Assembly (NCBI GenBank): GCA_023376005.1
Contig: CM042145.1
Coordinates: 60,382,190-60,446,189, forward strand
Length of the DNA stretch: 64,000 bases
Direction: 5' to 3'
Source of the DNA: Doryteuthis pealeii
Lineage: Eukaryota; Mollusca; Cephalopoda; Myopsida; Loliginidae
A model generated the notes under the pieces. That model had not been told where the DNA came from. It did not search any database and worked only from the letters and a program-made list of their open reading frames with translations. Each line of letters begins with the position of its first letter. Positions within the stretch are counted from its first letter, which is position 1. Shown in pieces: positions 1 through 10,289 of the stretch. A program made the translations under genes and the position numbers.

Positions 1-190
1 TTTTCAGGAAATTTTCTGTCTCAAAGTTCTTAATATCTTCAAATTAGTATAAAATAATTTTTATTAACTTCATTTGGTTCGGATTTGTTTATTTAATGGC
101 AAAATTAGCATGTGGGTTATTCAATGCCAAAAACTGTGTGATGAAACTTGGCACTAAAGTTTCTTTTACACGTTCATTTTTTTGTAGATG
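1..190 (-). repeat. Dispersed repeat fragment with SINE-J type tail
   Basis: On the minus strand this matches 11290-11411: both contain a motif like GGCATTAAATAACCC, then an AACCAAACCAAATGAAG-like stretch and TTGAAGATATTAAGAACTT. It is the 3' side of a repeat cut by the window edge. Family identity beyond the shared tail is not clear. Confidence 0.5.
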
Positions 191-199
191 TATTTCTAT

Positions 200-310
200 A
201 TCTGTGTGTAATGGTTAGCAAGCTAGATTCGCAATCCATTGTTAAAGAGTTCGATTTCCATTGGCCTTGTACCAATTCTAAGCTAAACTTAGTAAATAGC
301 TATATCTGAT
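200..310 (+). mobile_element. SINE-K copy (tRNA-like head)
   Basis: It has an A-box-like GTGTAATGGTTAGCAAG and a B-box-like GAGTTCGATT, and ends AAGCTAAACTTAGTAAATA. The same order of motifs occurs at 39690-39805, so this is a dispersed tRNA-derived SINE rather than a tRNA gene. The anticodon arm does not fold normally. Confidence 0.5.
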
Positions 311-514
311 TTATAATTTTTCTTATATTCTTATTTCTCTCAAGCATTCCAATATAAGTTAAGGATGCATATACAAGTCCATAACCCGTTTTATAATCCT
401 GGTTTCCAAACTAGTAATTCCCCTAAATTGTATTTGATATATTTATAGAAGTTACCCAGCAATGGTAATGCCCCAACATATAACAAAGGACAGTATTGGG
501 TTATTTTGTATTAA

Positions 515-720
515 GAGACGTTCTTAGCATTATGGTTACCCTTGTAGGAAATGGAATCGGCGTTCAAATTCTGAACGAGGTTGTTTGAATCTCACTTCGT
601 GATAATTTCTTTAAAAAGGCATGGATCCATTTGGTTAGGCAACTATCCTAGGAGAAAGAATGCTTGATTCAAAGCATTGTTAAAAATTGATCTTGTGTAA
701 CATTCTGCTCGTGGCGAAGA
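515..720 (+). mobile_element. SINE-C copy, degenerate
   Basis: It retains the pieces GTAGGAAATGGAATCG, GTTCAAATTCTGAACGAGG, GTTAGGCAACTATCCTAGGAG and AATTGATCTTGTGTAACATT, in the order seen in intact SINE-C copies such as 6712-6985. The middle is shortened and the copy is heavily mutated. Confidence 0.5.
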
Positions 721-731
721 AATGCTTTGAG

Positions 732-895
732 CGTTATTTAATGCCAAAATCATTCTTGTGGAAGAACAGTAGTGCTATGATTTAACCCAGAGGTAAGAGA
801 TGAGGGATTCATACCTTTCTTAGGGGTATTAATCCTAAAGTAAACTCAATAGCGCGACTGGAGTTCGAACTAACTTACGATGTTATAGTCCAGTG
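732..895 (-). mobile_element. SINE-J copy
   Basis: Read on the minus strand, a tRNA-like region with GTTCGAACTCCAGTCGCG is followed by a body and the GGCATTAAATAACGC tail. The same architecture occurs at 24350-24590 and 49775-50005. Confidence 0.5.
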
Positions 896-1205
896 ATGAT
901 TCTTCTAAATTTGTATTTAGAGTATACGGACTATTGTCCCCATTTTAATTGTTATATACACAACGCCTTCTTCAGATGTTTATTGCTGAACTTGGGAACC
1001 GTCTCTTCAAACTCGGGAGCCTTCGTGTCGTAATCGGGAGCCTTCAAGGAACTTCGAACCGAACCCTTAATTCAATAACCAGGTACATGTGTTAAGCTGT
1101 TAAGTATTCTATTTTCTTATCGCCCTTGGTCAGGATTGAACCTGAAACCTAAAGATTGTCATTTAGAACTGTATTAATCCAATCCTTATATCAGTTACCC
1201 TGTGT
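895..1205 (-). mobile_element. SINE-E, near full length, hammerhead helix II deleted
   Basis: On the minus strand: a tRNA-derived head with B box GGTTCAATCC near 1140, a body, then CTGAAGAAGGC joined directly to GTTGTGTATATAAC, and the tail GACAATAGTCCGTATA. Copies at 32825-33135 and 34150-34500 keep a hairpin and GAAAC between those two pieces, so this copy has lost the hammerhead helix II. It supports SINE-E as a single unit running from tRNA head to hammerhead tail. Confidence 0.65.
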
Positions 1206-1207
1206 CC

Positions 1208-1303
1208 CACTCGTTCCCAACTTCGACAAGAGACACCTGACACCGACCGAAAACATTGTGTATATAACAATAATGATGTGGACAATAATCGGAATAATCC
1301 AAA
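1208..1303 (+). mobile_element. SINE-E 3' fragment
   Basis: It contains AACTTCGACAAGAGACACC, a shortened hammerhead zone ending CGAAAACATTGTG, then TATATAACAATAATGATG and GACAATAATCGGAATAATCC. It lies head to head with the minus-strand SINE-E just upstream. Confidence 0.55.
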
Positions 1304-1583
1304 TAATAGATGGACTTTGTTTTGGTAAGAATGACTAAAAACGTTGCGTGTTCAATCATATTATATTGGAAAATAAAGAGATATTGTTTCTTTGTGTTTA
1401 CTGGTCTCATGTCAAATCGAAGACAACGATAATTATCTTTCTTTTATCAGAATTGATTGTCAAAATATCGAACGATTCAATTAGTTAACTTCACAATCGT
1501 ATACAGATTGTAAATATTTTCTGTTATGCTCGTAATAAAAAATAATTAATTCTTTTTTATTCTATGTCATACATTCTCATATA

Positions 1584-2088
1584 CAGGTTGATTGAAAAGT
1601 AACTCCCTATTTTAAACTATTTTAAATTTTTTTATATGCTGTTATATTTTTCTCAATTTTGTAGTGCATGTTACTTAATATATGGCAATGTTGTTGCTCT
1701 TCCATTTTACTATAGATATTAGGAAATGGCTGAATCCCTATTTTCCTGTGAGATGGATGGGTAGAAGAGGTCCGCATGATTGGCCCGTTAGGAGCCCTGA
1801 TTTAACACCCTGCGAGTTTTTCTTTCTTTCTTTTGTGGTTGGTTAAAGGAGCAAGTGTACACTATTAATCCAACGACTTGAAAGACAAATATGAGAATTT
1901 ATTTCTGCCATTCAACAATTTTTCCTGAGCCGTTGAAGCGATTCTCGAGCGGCCCGAGAGTGTGGAGACTAATGCTGATGCACATATAAAATTGTGTTTT
2001 TTCTCGTATTCATTTTTGTAAAAATGATGATTCAGAAATAAATTATAAGATTTTTGAAACGGGGAAGAGTTGCTTTACAATTTTCCTG
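1584..2088 (+). mobile_element. Internally deleted mariner/IS630-type transposon
   Basis: The left end CAGGTTGATTGAAAAGTAAC and the right end, read on the minus strand as CAGGAAAATTGTAAAGCAAC, are imperfect terminal inverted repeats. A TA dinucleotide precedes the left end; the right flank does not show a clean TA. The ~505-bp body holds a remnant of a DDE transposase C-terminus. The length is well below the usual ~1.3 kb, so it is an internal-deletion derivative and cannot move on its own. Confidence 0.7.
1721..1846 (+). pseudogene. Transposase C-terminal remnant (mariner/IS630, DDE family)
   Basis: Translation gives RKWLNPYFPVRWMGRRG followed by WPVRSPDLTPCEFFF. The W-P-x-R-S-P-D-L-T-P block is the signature around the second catalytic aspartate of mariner-like transposases. 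The reading frame then runs through a TTTC-repeat and meets TAA at 1844. The expected continuation, WLKEQVYTINPTT, is in another frame from about 1840 and stops again. So this is a frameshifted relic. The N-terminal two thirds, including the DNA-binding domain and first aspartate, are absent. Confidence 0.75.
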
Positions 2089-2704
2089 TGTTATTTAAAA
2101 ATCAAGTTCTTCATCAATCCTATTCATAATAAACCCTATTTATTGACATAATGAGCAGTTTATATATTTTTCATGTTACTTACGAAGCTAATTAAAGCTT
2201 GCTTATATTTTGTTCTGCTTCGAGCTATCGTAAAATAAAAGAAGGCGTAATATCTTTATTCATTGGGATATACGGTAAAACTAAAAAAAATAAGACGCAT
2301 AATATCATATTACAATAAATAATGCAGTATATTGTTGTTTGAGCTCGTATATTAGAATAAAACGATACAATATTCGTTCAATGAAAGACTAAAAAAATGC
2401 AAAGAATAAAATATTGAAAAACATGATACGAATGTGACGTAAGAGATTAAGATAGATTCCATTTTTTTCTCTTCTTAAATCATTCTGGTTGAAAATAAAG
2501 AATAAGTTGCATTGTATTTCAATGTGTTGTATATTACGAAAAGAGGATTATGCAGCCTTGGCCTCCATTAACAATGTCAGAACCTTTTTTTTTATTTTAC
2601 TCAATGAAGTTAACTATGTCCTCACTTGGCAAAGAAAACAGCATGTTTTCAGGTGGTATCAAAACAATTCGAAAGCAAATTAGATATTAATTAGAGGACA
2701 GGTT
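2089..2704. other. AT-rich sequence, nothing recognised
   Basis: Very AT-rich. A 64-codon frame at 2489-2683 has no recognisable motif and I do not call it a gene. Confidence 0.5.
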
Positions 2705-2950
2705 TAGTTCGGTCGGTAGAGCACCCGTTTCAGAACCACAATGTTCTGGGTTCAATACCGACCCTCGCCAACTCAGCAGATGAGTAGCATGGATTGAATC
2801 TGTGCGGTAAAGTGGGGAGCTGGTAGGTGTGTCGTTCTACCTCAGACGCAAAAGCAATCTCCCTGGTCTAGCACTAGTGAAAAGGGGATAGACTCCATCA
2901 CTCTCCGACTGATACTAACAATAAGACACTCCGTCTACTTTAACTTACTA
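2705..2950 (+). mobile_element. SINE-A copy
   Basis: The head has the A box GGTCGGTAGAGC and the B box GGGTTCAATACC. The body contains CTCGCCAACTCAGC, GATGAGTAGCA, TGCGGTAAAGTG, CTCAGACGCAAAA and AGTGAAAAGGGGATAGACTCC. It ends near TCTACTTTAACTTACT. This is the window's most abundant tRNA-derived SINE. Confidence 0.75.
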
Positions 2951-2969
2951 AATGTACCAGAGATATTCA

Positions 2970-3350
2970 TTTGTATAATTTGATTTTTCGGACTGTTGTA
3001 CTCATCTTTAATGTATATACACAATGTGTCGGCCGCTGTATCCTACGGCCTTTCTCAGATGTTCCCTGTGTATAGTAATGATTCTGAGAAATCATTTTTA
3101 ATAGTTTGAGAGTTGATCAAACAGGCGACGAAAAATGTTTATGATCTCATTCAAAAAATATCGTCATTAAATTGCACGCCTACCAATCGGACACATGTCC
3201 CGAAAAGAATCGGTATCATTACTATACTCGGATACACAAGGAACATCGGTGGAAGGCCGAAGGATACAGTGGCCAAAGCATTGTGTTTATACATACCACA
3301 ATAAAGATGAGGACAATAGTCCGAAAAATCAAAATTATTCACATCAAGCT
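2970..3350. repeat. Two SINE-E 3' fragments in inverted orientation
   Basis: At 2970-3090 (minus) and 3195-3350 (plus) the same 3' region is present with opposite polarity. Markers are AGATGAG-TACAACAGTCCG on one and AGATGAGGACAATAGTCCG on the other. Both carry damaged hammerhead cores: CUGAGAA with GACAC on the left, CGGTGGA with AAAGC on the right. About 100 bp of other sequence separates them. Confidence 0.55.
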
Positions 3351-3369
3351 TCATCACAAAATACATCTA

Positions 3370-3546
3370 TTAATAATGGAGATTCGCTTCCGGTTTTTGT
3401 CTGTAACAAAAATGACGTCACTGATTACGTCACACTACTTAAAACGTCATAACGTAGAATAAATACACTCAAAATTTGAACATGCAACGTTAAACAGCCC
3501 TCGTTGTTTTTTTAAACAAGTTTTAATAAATAAATGACTGGTATTA

Positions 3547-3585
<39 letters not shown>
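3370..3585 (+). mobile_element. Helitron H3 5' fragment ending in (TA)n
   Basis: It begins AATAATGGAGATTCGCTT and keeps TTGTCTGTAAC, ACGTCACTGATTACGTCA, CGTAGAATAAA and ACAAGTTTTAATAAATAAATG in the order of the fuller H3 copy at 12977-13458. The 3' end with hairpin and CTAG is missing; the copy runs into a (TA)n tract at about 3551-3585. Confidence 0.55.
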
Positions 3586-3590
<5 letters not shown>

Positions 3591-4284
3591 ATTTTAATAC
3601 ATATTTAAAGTTATCAGAACTAAGTTTCCATTTCAATTTGTTTATATTTTTACTCCTTTAATACATTTGATGATTTTACTTTACTTATGATACAAACTCT
3701 CTGATATTAAATTTTCAACTCCCATCCCCTCAGGCAATATTTATTTTACGTCGCCCAGAGGGCGTTTTTTAATTTGATAGTACAAATAATATCCATTTGT
3801 TGTTGTTGTTTTACTTGTTAGTTTTGGGAATTATCTCCCTTGAAAATTCGCCTTGCACCCATTGATACAATTGTCAAAAACATCTCATTTTGTTTACATA
3901 TTCTCTCTAAATATCTTATCTTTTTGATTTGGTTTTTATTCTTTTCCTTGCATCATATTTCTCAAGGTCTTCCCGTTTTTTTGTTTTTTGTTTGTTTGTA
4001 TTTTTCCTTTTTCTTTCGCAAAAGATTTTCAGTGTTTTTTGTCTTCATTTTTTATCTATTTTATCTACTTTTTTCAAATACGTATCAAAAGTATTTTCTT
4101 TTTCTTTCTACATTTCGGAAATTTGAAGGAACTTCTCCAGAGCTTATGTATGTTTTTTTTTGTTTTATTTTTACAACAGTTGTATCAAAATGATTAAAAA
4201 TACTAATAAAAGTATAGACTTGTCACTTGGTTTACAATGAAAGTCGAAAATTGATACTAGTGGAAGTAGTTATATTAAGTAAAT
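3586..4284. other. T-rich intergenic sequence, nothing recognised
   Basis: A plus-strand frame of 117 codons (3840-4193) is rich in F, S and Y because the DNA is a T-rich pyrimidine tract. No domain or signal is visible. Confidence 0.5.
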
Positions 4285-4507
4285 GCTGGAGGTGAGTGGT
4301 GTAATGGTTAGTCGTGGGAAATAGTTTCGTCGATCCGAGTTCAAATCCTGGACGAGGCTGCTTTACTACTTACCCATAGCTGGATGGAGAATTTTTGGAT
4401 ACGTGCTTTTTACATATTGAACTGATTTTCAATAGGTCTTGAGTAAAGATATTCAACGTTGTAATAATCAAATTTTCATACTGTAGTATATCTACAGGTC
4501 CCGCTAG
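4285..4507 (+). mobile_element. SINE-C head fragment joined to a Helitron H2 3' end
   Basis: At 4285-4394 the SINE-C head is clear: GTGGTGTAATGGTTAGTCG and GAGTTCAAATCCTGGACGAG. From 4395 the sequence becomes H2: TTTTTACATATTGAACTG, then CTGTAGTATATCTACAG (the H2 terminal hairpin), GTCCCG and CTAG at 4504-4507. The base after CTAG is A, not the usual T. Confidence 0.6.
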
Positions 4508-4528
4508 AAAATATTAATTATACATAAC

Positions 4529-4959
4529 GGTTAAATCCTACTTAACGGGCATAAATTCCACTATCGTATGTTACCCCGCCGAAAGAAAAAAAATACTAAA
4601 AATCAAGGAATTAACCGAATTTAATGAAATTTTCAGTGTTGATATATTAATAAATAAGCATTATAATGCACTAGTTATTTTATTTGAAAACTCTTACATT
4701 TTCTTTAGGTCAGTTAACTTTGAACCACGTATCTTTGAGGCATAACAGATTCCTAAACATACGTGGTTCAAAGCTAATTGACCTGAAAAAATGTAAAAGC
4801 TTTTAAATAAAATAACCAGTGCATAGTTATATATTTTATTCATTAATGTATCAACAATGAAAGTTTTATTAAATTCGGTTAATTCTCTGATTTTTGGTAT
4901 TCTTTCTTTCAGCAGTGTGACATACGATGATGAAATTTATGTCCGTTAAGTATTTAACC
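4529..4959. mobile_element. 431-bp foldback element (long inverted repeat)
   Basis: The left end GGTTAAATCCTACTTAACGG matches the right end read backwards, GGTTAAATACTTAACGG. The arms of about 200 bp pair along nearly the whole length, down to GAACCACGTA / TACGTGGTTC around a ~28-base loop at 4732-4759. There is no coding capacity and no clear target duplication. It looks like a foldback-type MITE. Confidence 0.75.
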
Positions 4960-5064
4960 TTGAAATCGCATATAGAACATCTTGTTCTTTTGTCTACAAG
5001 AGTTATTTAGTTAGCAATGCTCACCAAGCCTTTAATGGAATTTTGCTTAAAACAAGTGATATCT

Positions 5065-5265
5065 ATATATAATGGAGATTCGGGATCTGTCTGTAATTGC
5101 GTGAGCTTATCAATGAGAATTTGATTTGTCAAAATCATTAATACAGCGAATAAAGAACAACACTGCATTATATATCCCCAGAAATTAAGTATGCAACATT
5201 AAGCTGTCCACATTGTTAAAACAAGTTTTAATAAATACATGTCCGGTATTATTGATTTACATATA
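5065..5265 (+). mobile_element. Helitron H3 5' fragment
   Basis: TATATAATGGAGATTCGG, CTGTCTGTAATTG, AAATCATTAATACAGCGAAT and ACAAGTTTTAATAAATACATG follow H3 order. The 3' terminus is absent. Confidence 0.5.
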
Positions 5266-6711
5266 GTTTGTTATCTATCTATCTATCTGAGTTTTACGAG
5301 AAAATTATTTGCAAGCAAGAAATAGTCACATAACGTTCTTCTACATCAAATTTAATGTTTTATTTTGCGATATGAAAATGTTCTGTTCTGTCGCCAAATT
5401 TTGTTTTACGACAGACAATAATCTAAACAGAACGGTTTTGACGCCTCCAAAAGACAAACCTTAAATATTTGAATGTGACTGTTAAAAACTTGGTTTTATT
5501 AGAAAGAAAACATTATTTGAATTTTAACGGCAAACTGTTTTTTTGTGTCTATCATTAGAAAATATATAAGATTCCAAAGATCTGTTTAGATTTTGTTTAC
5601 GAAAAGAACGAAGTAAAATTAATTTTTACACCGCCCGAAGTGTGCTTTATTTTTCCTTATTTATAGAATGTAGATTGATATAAGATTTCGAGGTTTTAAA
5701 TCATCAATGTCTATACATAACGGTTTAATATAATGTATTTGAATAGGCAAAACCTATTTTAATTCGTCATTATAACATAGAAAACTTAACTAAACGTTTA
5801 AGTTTGACCATTTTATATCTAATCTGTTGGTTTTGATAACGTTAAATAAAATCTAAAGCAACCGACGCCATATCTACATAAATAGATTCACTAAAACAAA
5901 ATCTCAATCAATCGATGCAAACGTACTTTTATCATTATCAATCTTTTCCTACTTTGAGATAAGTGCGTAAATAATTCACTTAAGTCTTATCCGTATCCCA
6001 AACCTTTAAGCCATTTTTGTCATTTATTTATTTTTTACATTTTTTTGTTTTTCTTGTTTTCGTTTTTTGGACACGGCAACAGCAGATCTCAGTCTGTTTT
6101 CACTCAAACAAATCATTATCCCATTATCAAAAATCATATCAAACCAATTTAACCGATTGGCGCATGCGCAGAACTATCATTTCTAGACAAAAAAAGAAAC
6201 ATGGCTGCTGTGGCTTCTAGATGCTTACCCTCAGTTACTCCATTTCTGATCCTTAATATTTATTTACATTCCAAATTTCGGACTTCACTTTGCTTTGATA
6301 TTACAAATGGCGCCAGTGTTGCTTCGCCTTTTCTAAACCTTCACCTACAATAATCTTGTTTCACGGCTGCTGTTGCTCAATTTTCCTTGGGCAATGAAGT
6401 CACCTGCCGTAATGGATGATCGAGTATGGAGTCAGATTTCTTTGCTTTTCTCTTTTGTTTATTTATTTTTACTTTTTTTTTTGTTCAGTAAATATCATTA
6501 CAGGCCGCAATTTATAGAGTCCAGTCTGGTTTGGTTAAAAGACGAGAGCGGAAAACTAAAACTCCCAAAATAGGAAAATAAGTCTATTTTACTTTTTTAC
6601 ATGATACAACCCAGAATTGAATTTTTTTTTTAACCTTGACGCTTTTTTTTAACATGCTGTGTGTATGTATATATAAAGTGTGTGTACCTACTTATATACA
6701 TGTATACATTA
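5266..6711. other. AT-rich sequence, no gene seen
   Basis: It contains a short (TATC)n run near 5270-5288 and a T-rich tract near 6020-6065. Two frames of 66-67 codons (6017-6220, 6373-6573) show only hydrophobic low-complexity N-termini and no family signature. Confidence 0.5.
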
Positions 6712-6985
6712 TGGAGGCGCGTGAGCTAGTGTCGTAGGAAATGGACTCGTCGACCCGAGTTCAATTCCTCAACGAAGCTGTTTTCATTTCACATGGCGCT
6801 AATACCCATGAGAAAGGTATCAATCCAAATTTCCCTCAGCTATGGGTAAATAGCAGGACGGACTGGGCTCTTTAATCATGACTAGGTAACCAGTCTAGGA
6901 AAAGGAAAACTCGGAATTCAAACCTGTTAAACTCCGCTTAAGAAATTGACCTTGTGTCGCATCCTGTTGGTAGATATATATATAC
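6712..6985 (+). mobile_element. SINE-C copy, near full length
   Basis: The head has GAGTTCAATTCCTCAACGAAG after AAATGGACTCGTCGACC. The body has TATGGGTAAATAGCAGG, CTAGGTAACCAGTCTAGG and CAAACCTGTTAAACTCCGC. The 3' end is AAGAAATTGACCTTGTGTCGC followed by a short (TA)n. The tRNA-like part is only the first ~75 bases. Confidence 0.75.
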
Positions 6986-7057
6986 ATACATATGGTCTAG
7001 TGGTTAGGATTCCTGGCTTTCACTCAGGCGGCCCGGGTTCGATTCCCGGTGTGCAAA
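6986..7057 (+). tRNA. tRNA-Glu(UUC)-like gene with damaged acceptor stem
   Basis: The D arm (GGTCTAGTGGTTAGGATT), anticodon arm CCTGG-CTTTCAC-TCAGG (anticodon TTC), variable loop GCGG and T arm CCGGG-TTCGATT-CCCGG are intact. The A and B boxes are therefore good. The acceptor stem ATACATA/TGTGCAA pairs at only five of seven positions (one is G-U), where eukaryotic tRNA-Glu normally pairs fully. This suggests a tRNA pseudogene, perhaps with its 5' end replaced by the neighbouring TA-rich sequence. It abuts a SINE-A copy downstream. Confidence 0.6.
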
Positions 7058-7062
7058 CGTAT

Positions 7063-7320
7063 TTGAGGGGCTGGGTTAGCGCAGTCGGTAGAACGTTTGG
7101 CTAGAGACCACAAGGTTCCTAGTCCGATACCGGCCCTCACCAACTCAGCGTATGAGTAGCAGAGGGATCTATGAGGTAAAGGAGATGATGCTAGTTGTGG
7201 CGCCCCACCTCAGACGCAAAAAAAATAATCTCCTTTGTTTAGCACTAGTGAAAAGGGGATAGACTCCCTCTCTGATTGGCTGATACCGACTTTAGGCCAC
7301 CCCGACGACTTTACTTACTT
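7063..7320 (+). mobile_element. SINE-A copy
   Basis: Head GTTAGCGCAGTCGGTAGAACG; B-box region CCTAGTCCGATACCGG; body CACCAACTCAGCGTATGAG and GAAAAGGGGATAGACTCCC; 3' end GCCACCCCGACGACTTTAC. Nearly full length. Confidence 0.8.
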
Positions 7321-7352
7321 ATACATACGTACTTGAACATGCTGAATAGATG

Positions 7353-7400
<48 letters not shown>

Positions 7401-7928
7401 TGAAAATATGTGTGTGTGATGCTCAATGTACATGAAATTCCTTTGTTAACACAATGATGTAGCCTATCAATTTTCCATAACATAGCAACGAATATTTTAA
7501 AATAGAATTTCTTGTGCTATTTCTCCTTTCGCTTTTTGCTTTGTTTTCTTAAAGTGAAGTTCGACCTGTATCACTCTTGTCTCTCTCAGTAGAAATGCCA
7601 AAATTTCTATCAAAGTGCTGAATGACCACCTATGACTTTGATAGTATATTGTTGAACATTTATATTTTCTTAGTGGAAAAAAATAAAACCAATTTGAATT
7701 CTTAGCTCAATAGTTAATTTCTTCTTTTGCTTATATATATATATATATATATTACACACACACACACACAAGAATAACCTATTCTATTCCTGTGTATAAC
7801 ATTATAATGAATTTGCTCTACTCACGTATTGAGCACTTTATATTTGTTATAACGCTGTCTTATTGTGAAACTTGCATCAACTAACAATTGTAACCAATTT
7901 CACCGGAAAGTCACCTTTTGCATATAAA

Positions 7929-7985
<57 letters not shown>
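7321..7985. other. AT-rich spacer with (TA)n and (CA)n microsatellites
   Basis: (TA)n at about 7360-7390, 7733-7752 and 7931-7985, and CA repeats near 7753-7770. The segment 7795-7850 resembles 30850-30900 (ATTTGCTCTACTTAGG-like), so a dispersed repeat is probably present. No gene. Confidence 0.5.
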
Positions 7986-7987
<2 letters not shown>

Positions 7988-8100
7988 ATTGATTGGCATC
8001 CTTCCGTCTACTAAAGACGATGGCGTAGTGTCCACTTTTTCCTTTAATCTGCTGCTGTGTGAGTGACTGAACAGTCAACCTCTTGATTGGCAATCACTGC
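7986..8100 (-). pseudogene. LINE 3' end remnant (degenerate zinc finger and 3' tail)
   Basis: On the minus strand, GATTGCCAATCAAGAGG translates as DCQSRG, then a stop, then LFSHSHSSR. This is a decayed form of the DCHSEIGLFCHSRSC zinc finger at 42.5 kb. It is followed by the shared 3' tail AAGTGGACACTACGCCATCG and AGTAGACGGAAGGATGCCAA. It is flanked by (TA)n on both sides (7931-7985 and 8107-8148). Confidence 0.65.
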
Positions 8101-8105
8101 AAGCA

Positions 8106-8106
<1 letters not shown>

Positions 8107-8148
<42 letters not shown>
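8107..8148. repeat. (TA)n microsatellite
   Basis: About 21 TA units directly next to the LINE tail and the following inverted repeat. Confidence 0.9.
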
Positions 8149-8150
<2 letters not shown>

Positions 8151-8180
8151 GGGTAAGATGAGTAAATAAATCCGACAGTA

Positions 8181-8420
8181 TGTGGAGAAATGTAGACAGA
8201 TGCGGGATGTTAAAATGGATGGAAATTTATTTCTGGTGATAATGTCGAAATACATGGATCCCAAATATACCTAGAGTTGTTGCGTTTCTAAGCTTAGTAT
8301 TGGAAATATTTCGAGTAGTTTTGGATAATTTACTGATTCCACTGCAACTCGACATTATTGCCAGAAATAAACTTCCATCCATTGTAATATTCCGTGTTTG
8401 TCTACATTTCCCGACATATG
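8181..8420. repeat. Inverted repeat, ~60-bp arms
   Basis: The left arm holds AAATGTAGACAGATGCGG, ATGGATGGAAATTTATTTCTGG and ATAATGTCGA. The right arm carries the reverse complement of the same order, ending TGTCTACATTT. The central ~100 bp (GTTGCGTTTCTAAGCTTAGT and on) recurs at about 9030-9125 with GTTGCATTTCTAAGCTTAAT. It is a small foldback-like repeat beside (TA)n. Confidence 0.6.
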
Positions 8421-9139
8421 TAGGAATAATGTTATGTGTATTAGTAGAGGATAAGAGTTAAAGGTCTATTATGGTTTCAATCAAATGATTTCATCACGAC
8501 CCTAACCTACGCTTAACCAAGTCAATGTAATTCCTTAATTGAACTGAAATAAACTTTTTCGGAGAATAACGGTTGAACGCTGTTGGTTAATATTTTTTCT
8601 CTCAATTATCATGTGCGGCTTATTCTATTCGTTTATTCATTCCTTAACTTTTATTTCCTAATTCTTATTTCCGTATTGTTACTAATTTAATTTTAATTAT
8701 GAATAATAGTAAAAAAGTTAAGATTCAATTCTAATTATATTTTACGGCTTGAATATTACTGATTTATAGTGTTTCATTCTTTTCAATATTTCACAAGTTC
8801 AAAATTACTGACTATTAAAAAAACATCTAATTCATTTAGTTAAATTTAATATTGTAATTCTAATAATATTTTAGTGACCGACCCAACCTATGTCTATGCA
8901 GATTGATTCAAAAGATTTTTCTCATCCAAGAACCTAATTATAGGTAATTTTTCGTGTATCAAGGATTCTATAGAAATAGGCACATATTAAATTATCGTAA
9001 GATATTCCATAATTGGTGTTGTGTTCTGATCATTCTAATCCCAAAATATGCCTAAATAGTTGTTGCATTTCTAAGCTTAATATGAGAAATATATTGTGCC
9101 CTTTTGGATAAAATTACTGATGCTACTACAACGGAAGGT
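8421..9139. other. AT-rich sequence, nothing except a repeat fragment at 9030-9125
   Basis: No coding signal. The fragment matches the centre of the 8.2-8.4 kb inverted repeat. Confidence 0.45.
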
Positions 9140-9475
9140 TTAAAGCAGCAGCTGATTATTTGGTGTTGCTTATCCGCCGAATTATTTCTTATGCGTGTCG
9201 TTCCCTCAGCTTAATAATGGACACTTCATTTTTATTATAAAAAAGAAAGGGATGAAAAAAGATGCTACCTAGAAAAATATAAGGAAGTGTAGGGGAAAGA
9301 TACAGTTGAGCACACGGTAGCGATAACGCTAATCTGTTTCAATCGAACATAATGTAAAAGAAGAAAAAAAAGTTACATGAAGATCATACTTTTTACATAT
9401 TGAAGTATTTCAATATCTTTAAGTAAACATATCAAACGTAGTAATAATTAAATTATCATATTAAGGTATATCCAG
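9140..9475 (+). mobile_element. Helitron H2 copy, 3' end damaged
   Basis: It has GGTGTTGCTTATCCGCCG, TGTCGTTCCCTCAGCTTAAT, TAATCTGTTTCAATCGAACA, GATCATACTTTTTACATATT and GTAAACATATCAAACGTAG. It ends GGTATATCCAG with the terminal CTAG lost. Confidence 0.6.
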
Positions 9476-9839
9476 TAATAATAATTATTTGTGGATGACT
9501 GCAAAAGTAACGGAAATTTCAAGAAATTTTCACACACTTTTTGGTACATTACCTTAGACGTAACCGACATTTTCCTGGTCATTATAAACAAGCAACGTGT
9601 TAGGTAATTAACTGTTTTTTTTTTTAATCATTTTCCCTTTTTTTTAATTGATGCTTTAAAGTGTGAGAATGTTTCAGTTTATTATCGTTTATGTTTGAAA
9701 ATAGACAACCTTCCTTACTTTTCCTTTTGATCTTCATGCTCGTACTATTTCTAGTACTATTTAACATTCGAGGTCCACTCCCACTTTTATAGCTAGTGGG
9801 GGGTCAAAATGATATCAAAATGATATTAAAAAAATTGGA

Positions 9840-10135
9840 GTCGCTTGGGGTGTAATGGTTAGTCGTAGAAATGGACTCGTCAACCCGAGTTTTAAAATCC
9901 GGGACGAGTCTTTTTGCATTTCACATCCCACTAATAACCTCGGAAAATGTATGAATTCAACTACTGTCCTCCACTTATGAATAAATAGGGTAGAGTGGGC
10001 TGTTAAGCTTTGGCTAGGTAACCAGTCTTGGAGAAGGAAAACTCTGAATTGAAATCTGTTAAACTCCGCTTAAGAAATTGACTTTGTGTCGCACCCTACT
10101 CGTGCGGAGGAGTTGGTAAATATATTTACGAAAAA
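9840..10135 (+). mobile_element. SINE-C copy
   Basis: Head GGTGTAATGGTTAGTCG and CAACCCGAGTTTTAAAATCC; body GGTAACCAGTCTTGGAGAAG and TGTTAAACTCCGCTTAAG; 3' end TTGACTTTGTGTCGCACCC, then CGTGCGGAGGAGTTGGTAAA. Near full length. Confidence 0.75.
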
Positions 10136-10289
10136 AGGGTCCTTAAATTATTCCAGTTGTTGTGTTGGAGTATGAACGAAACATTTTGGGAACCACTGGA
10201 TTTGAAGCAGATGAATTCAACATTGGTCAATCTTATTTTCCTATTATCGTTTATTGTCCCCTTACATCAACTTTATTTCCTGTTTGTAT

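Noticed and set aside
8205..8260. Hammerhead at CTGGTGATAATGTCGAAATAC
   Set aside because: A6 of the core is G, helix II is not convincing and the sister arm does not keep the motif.
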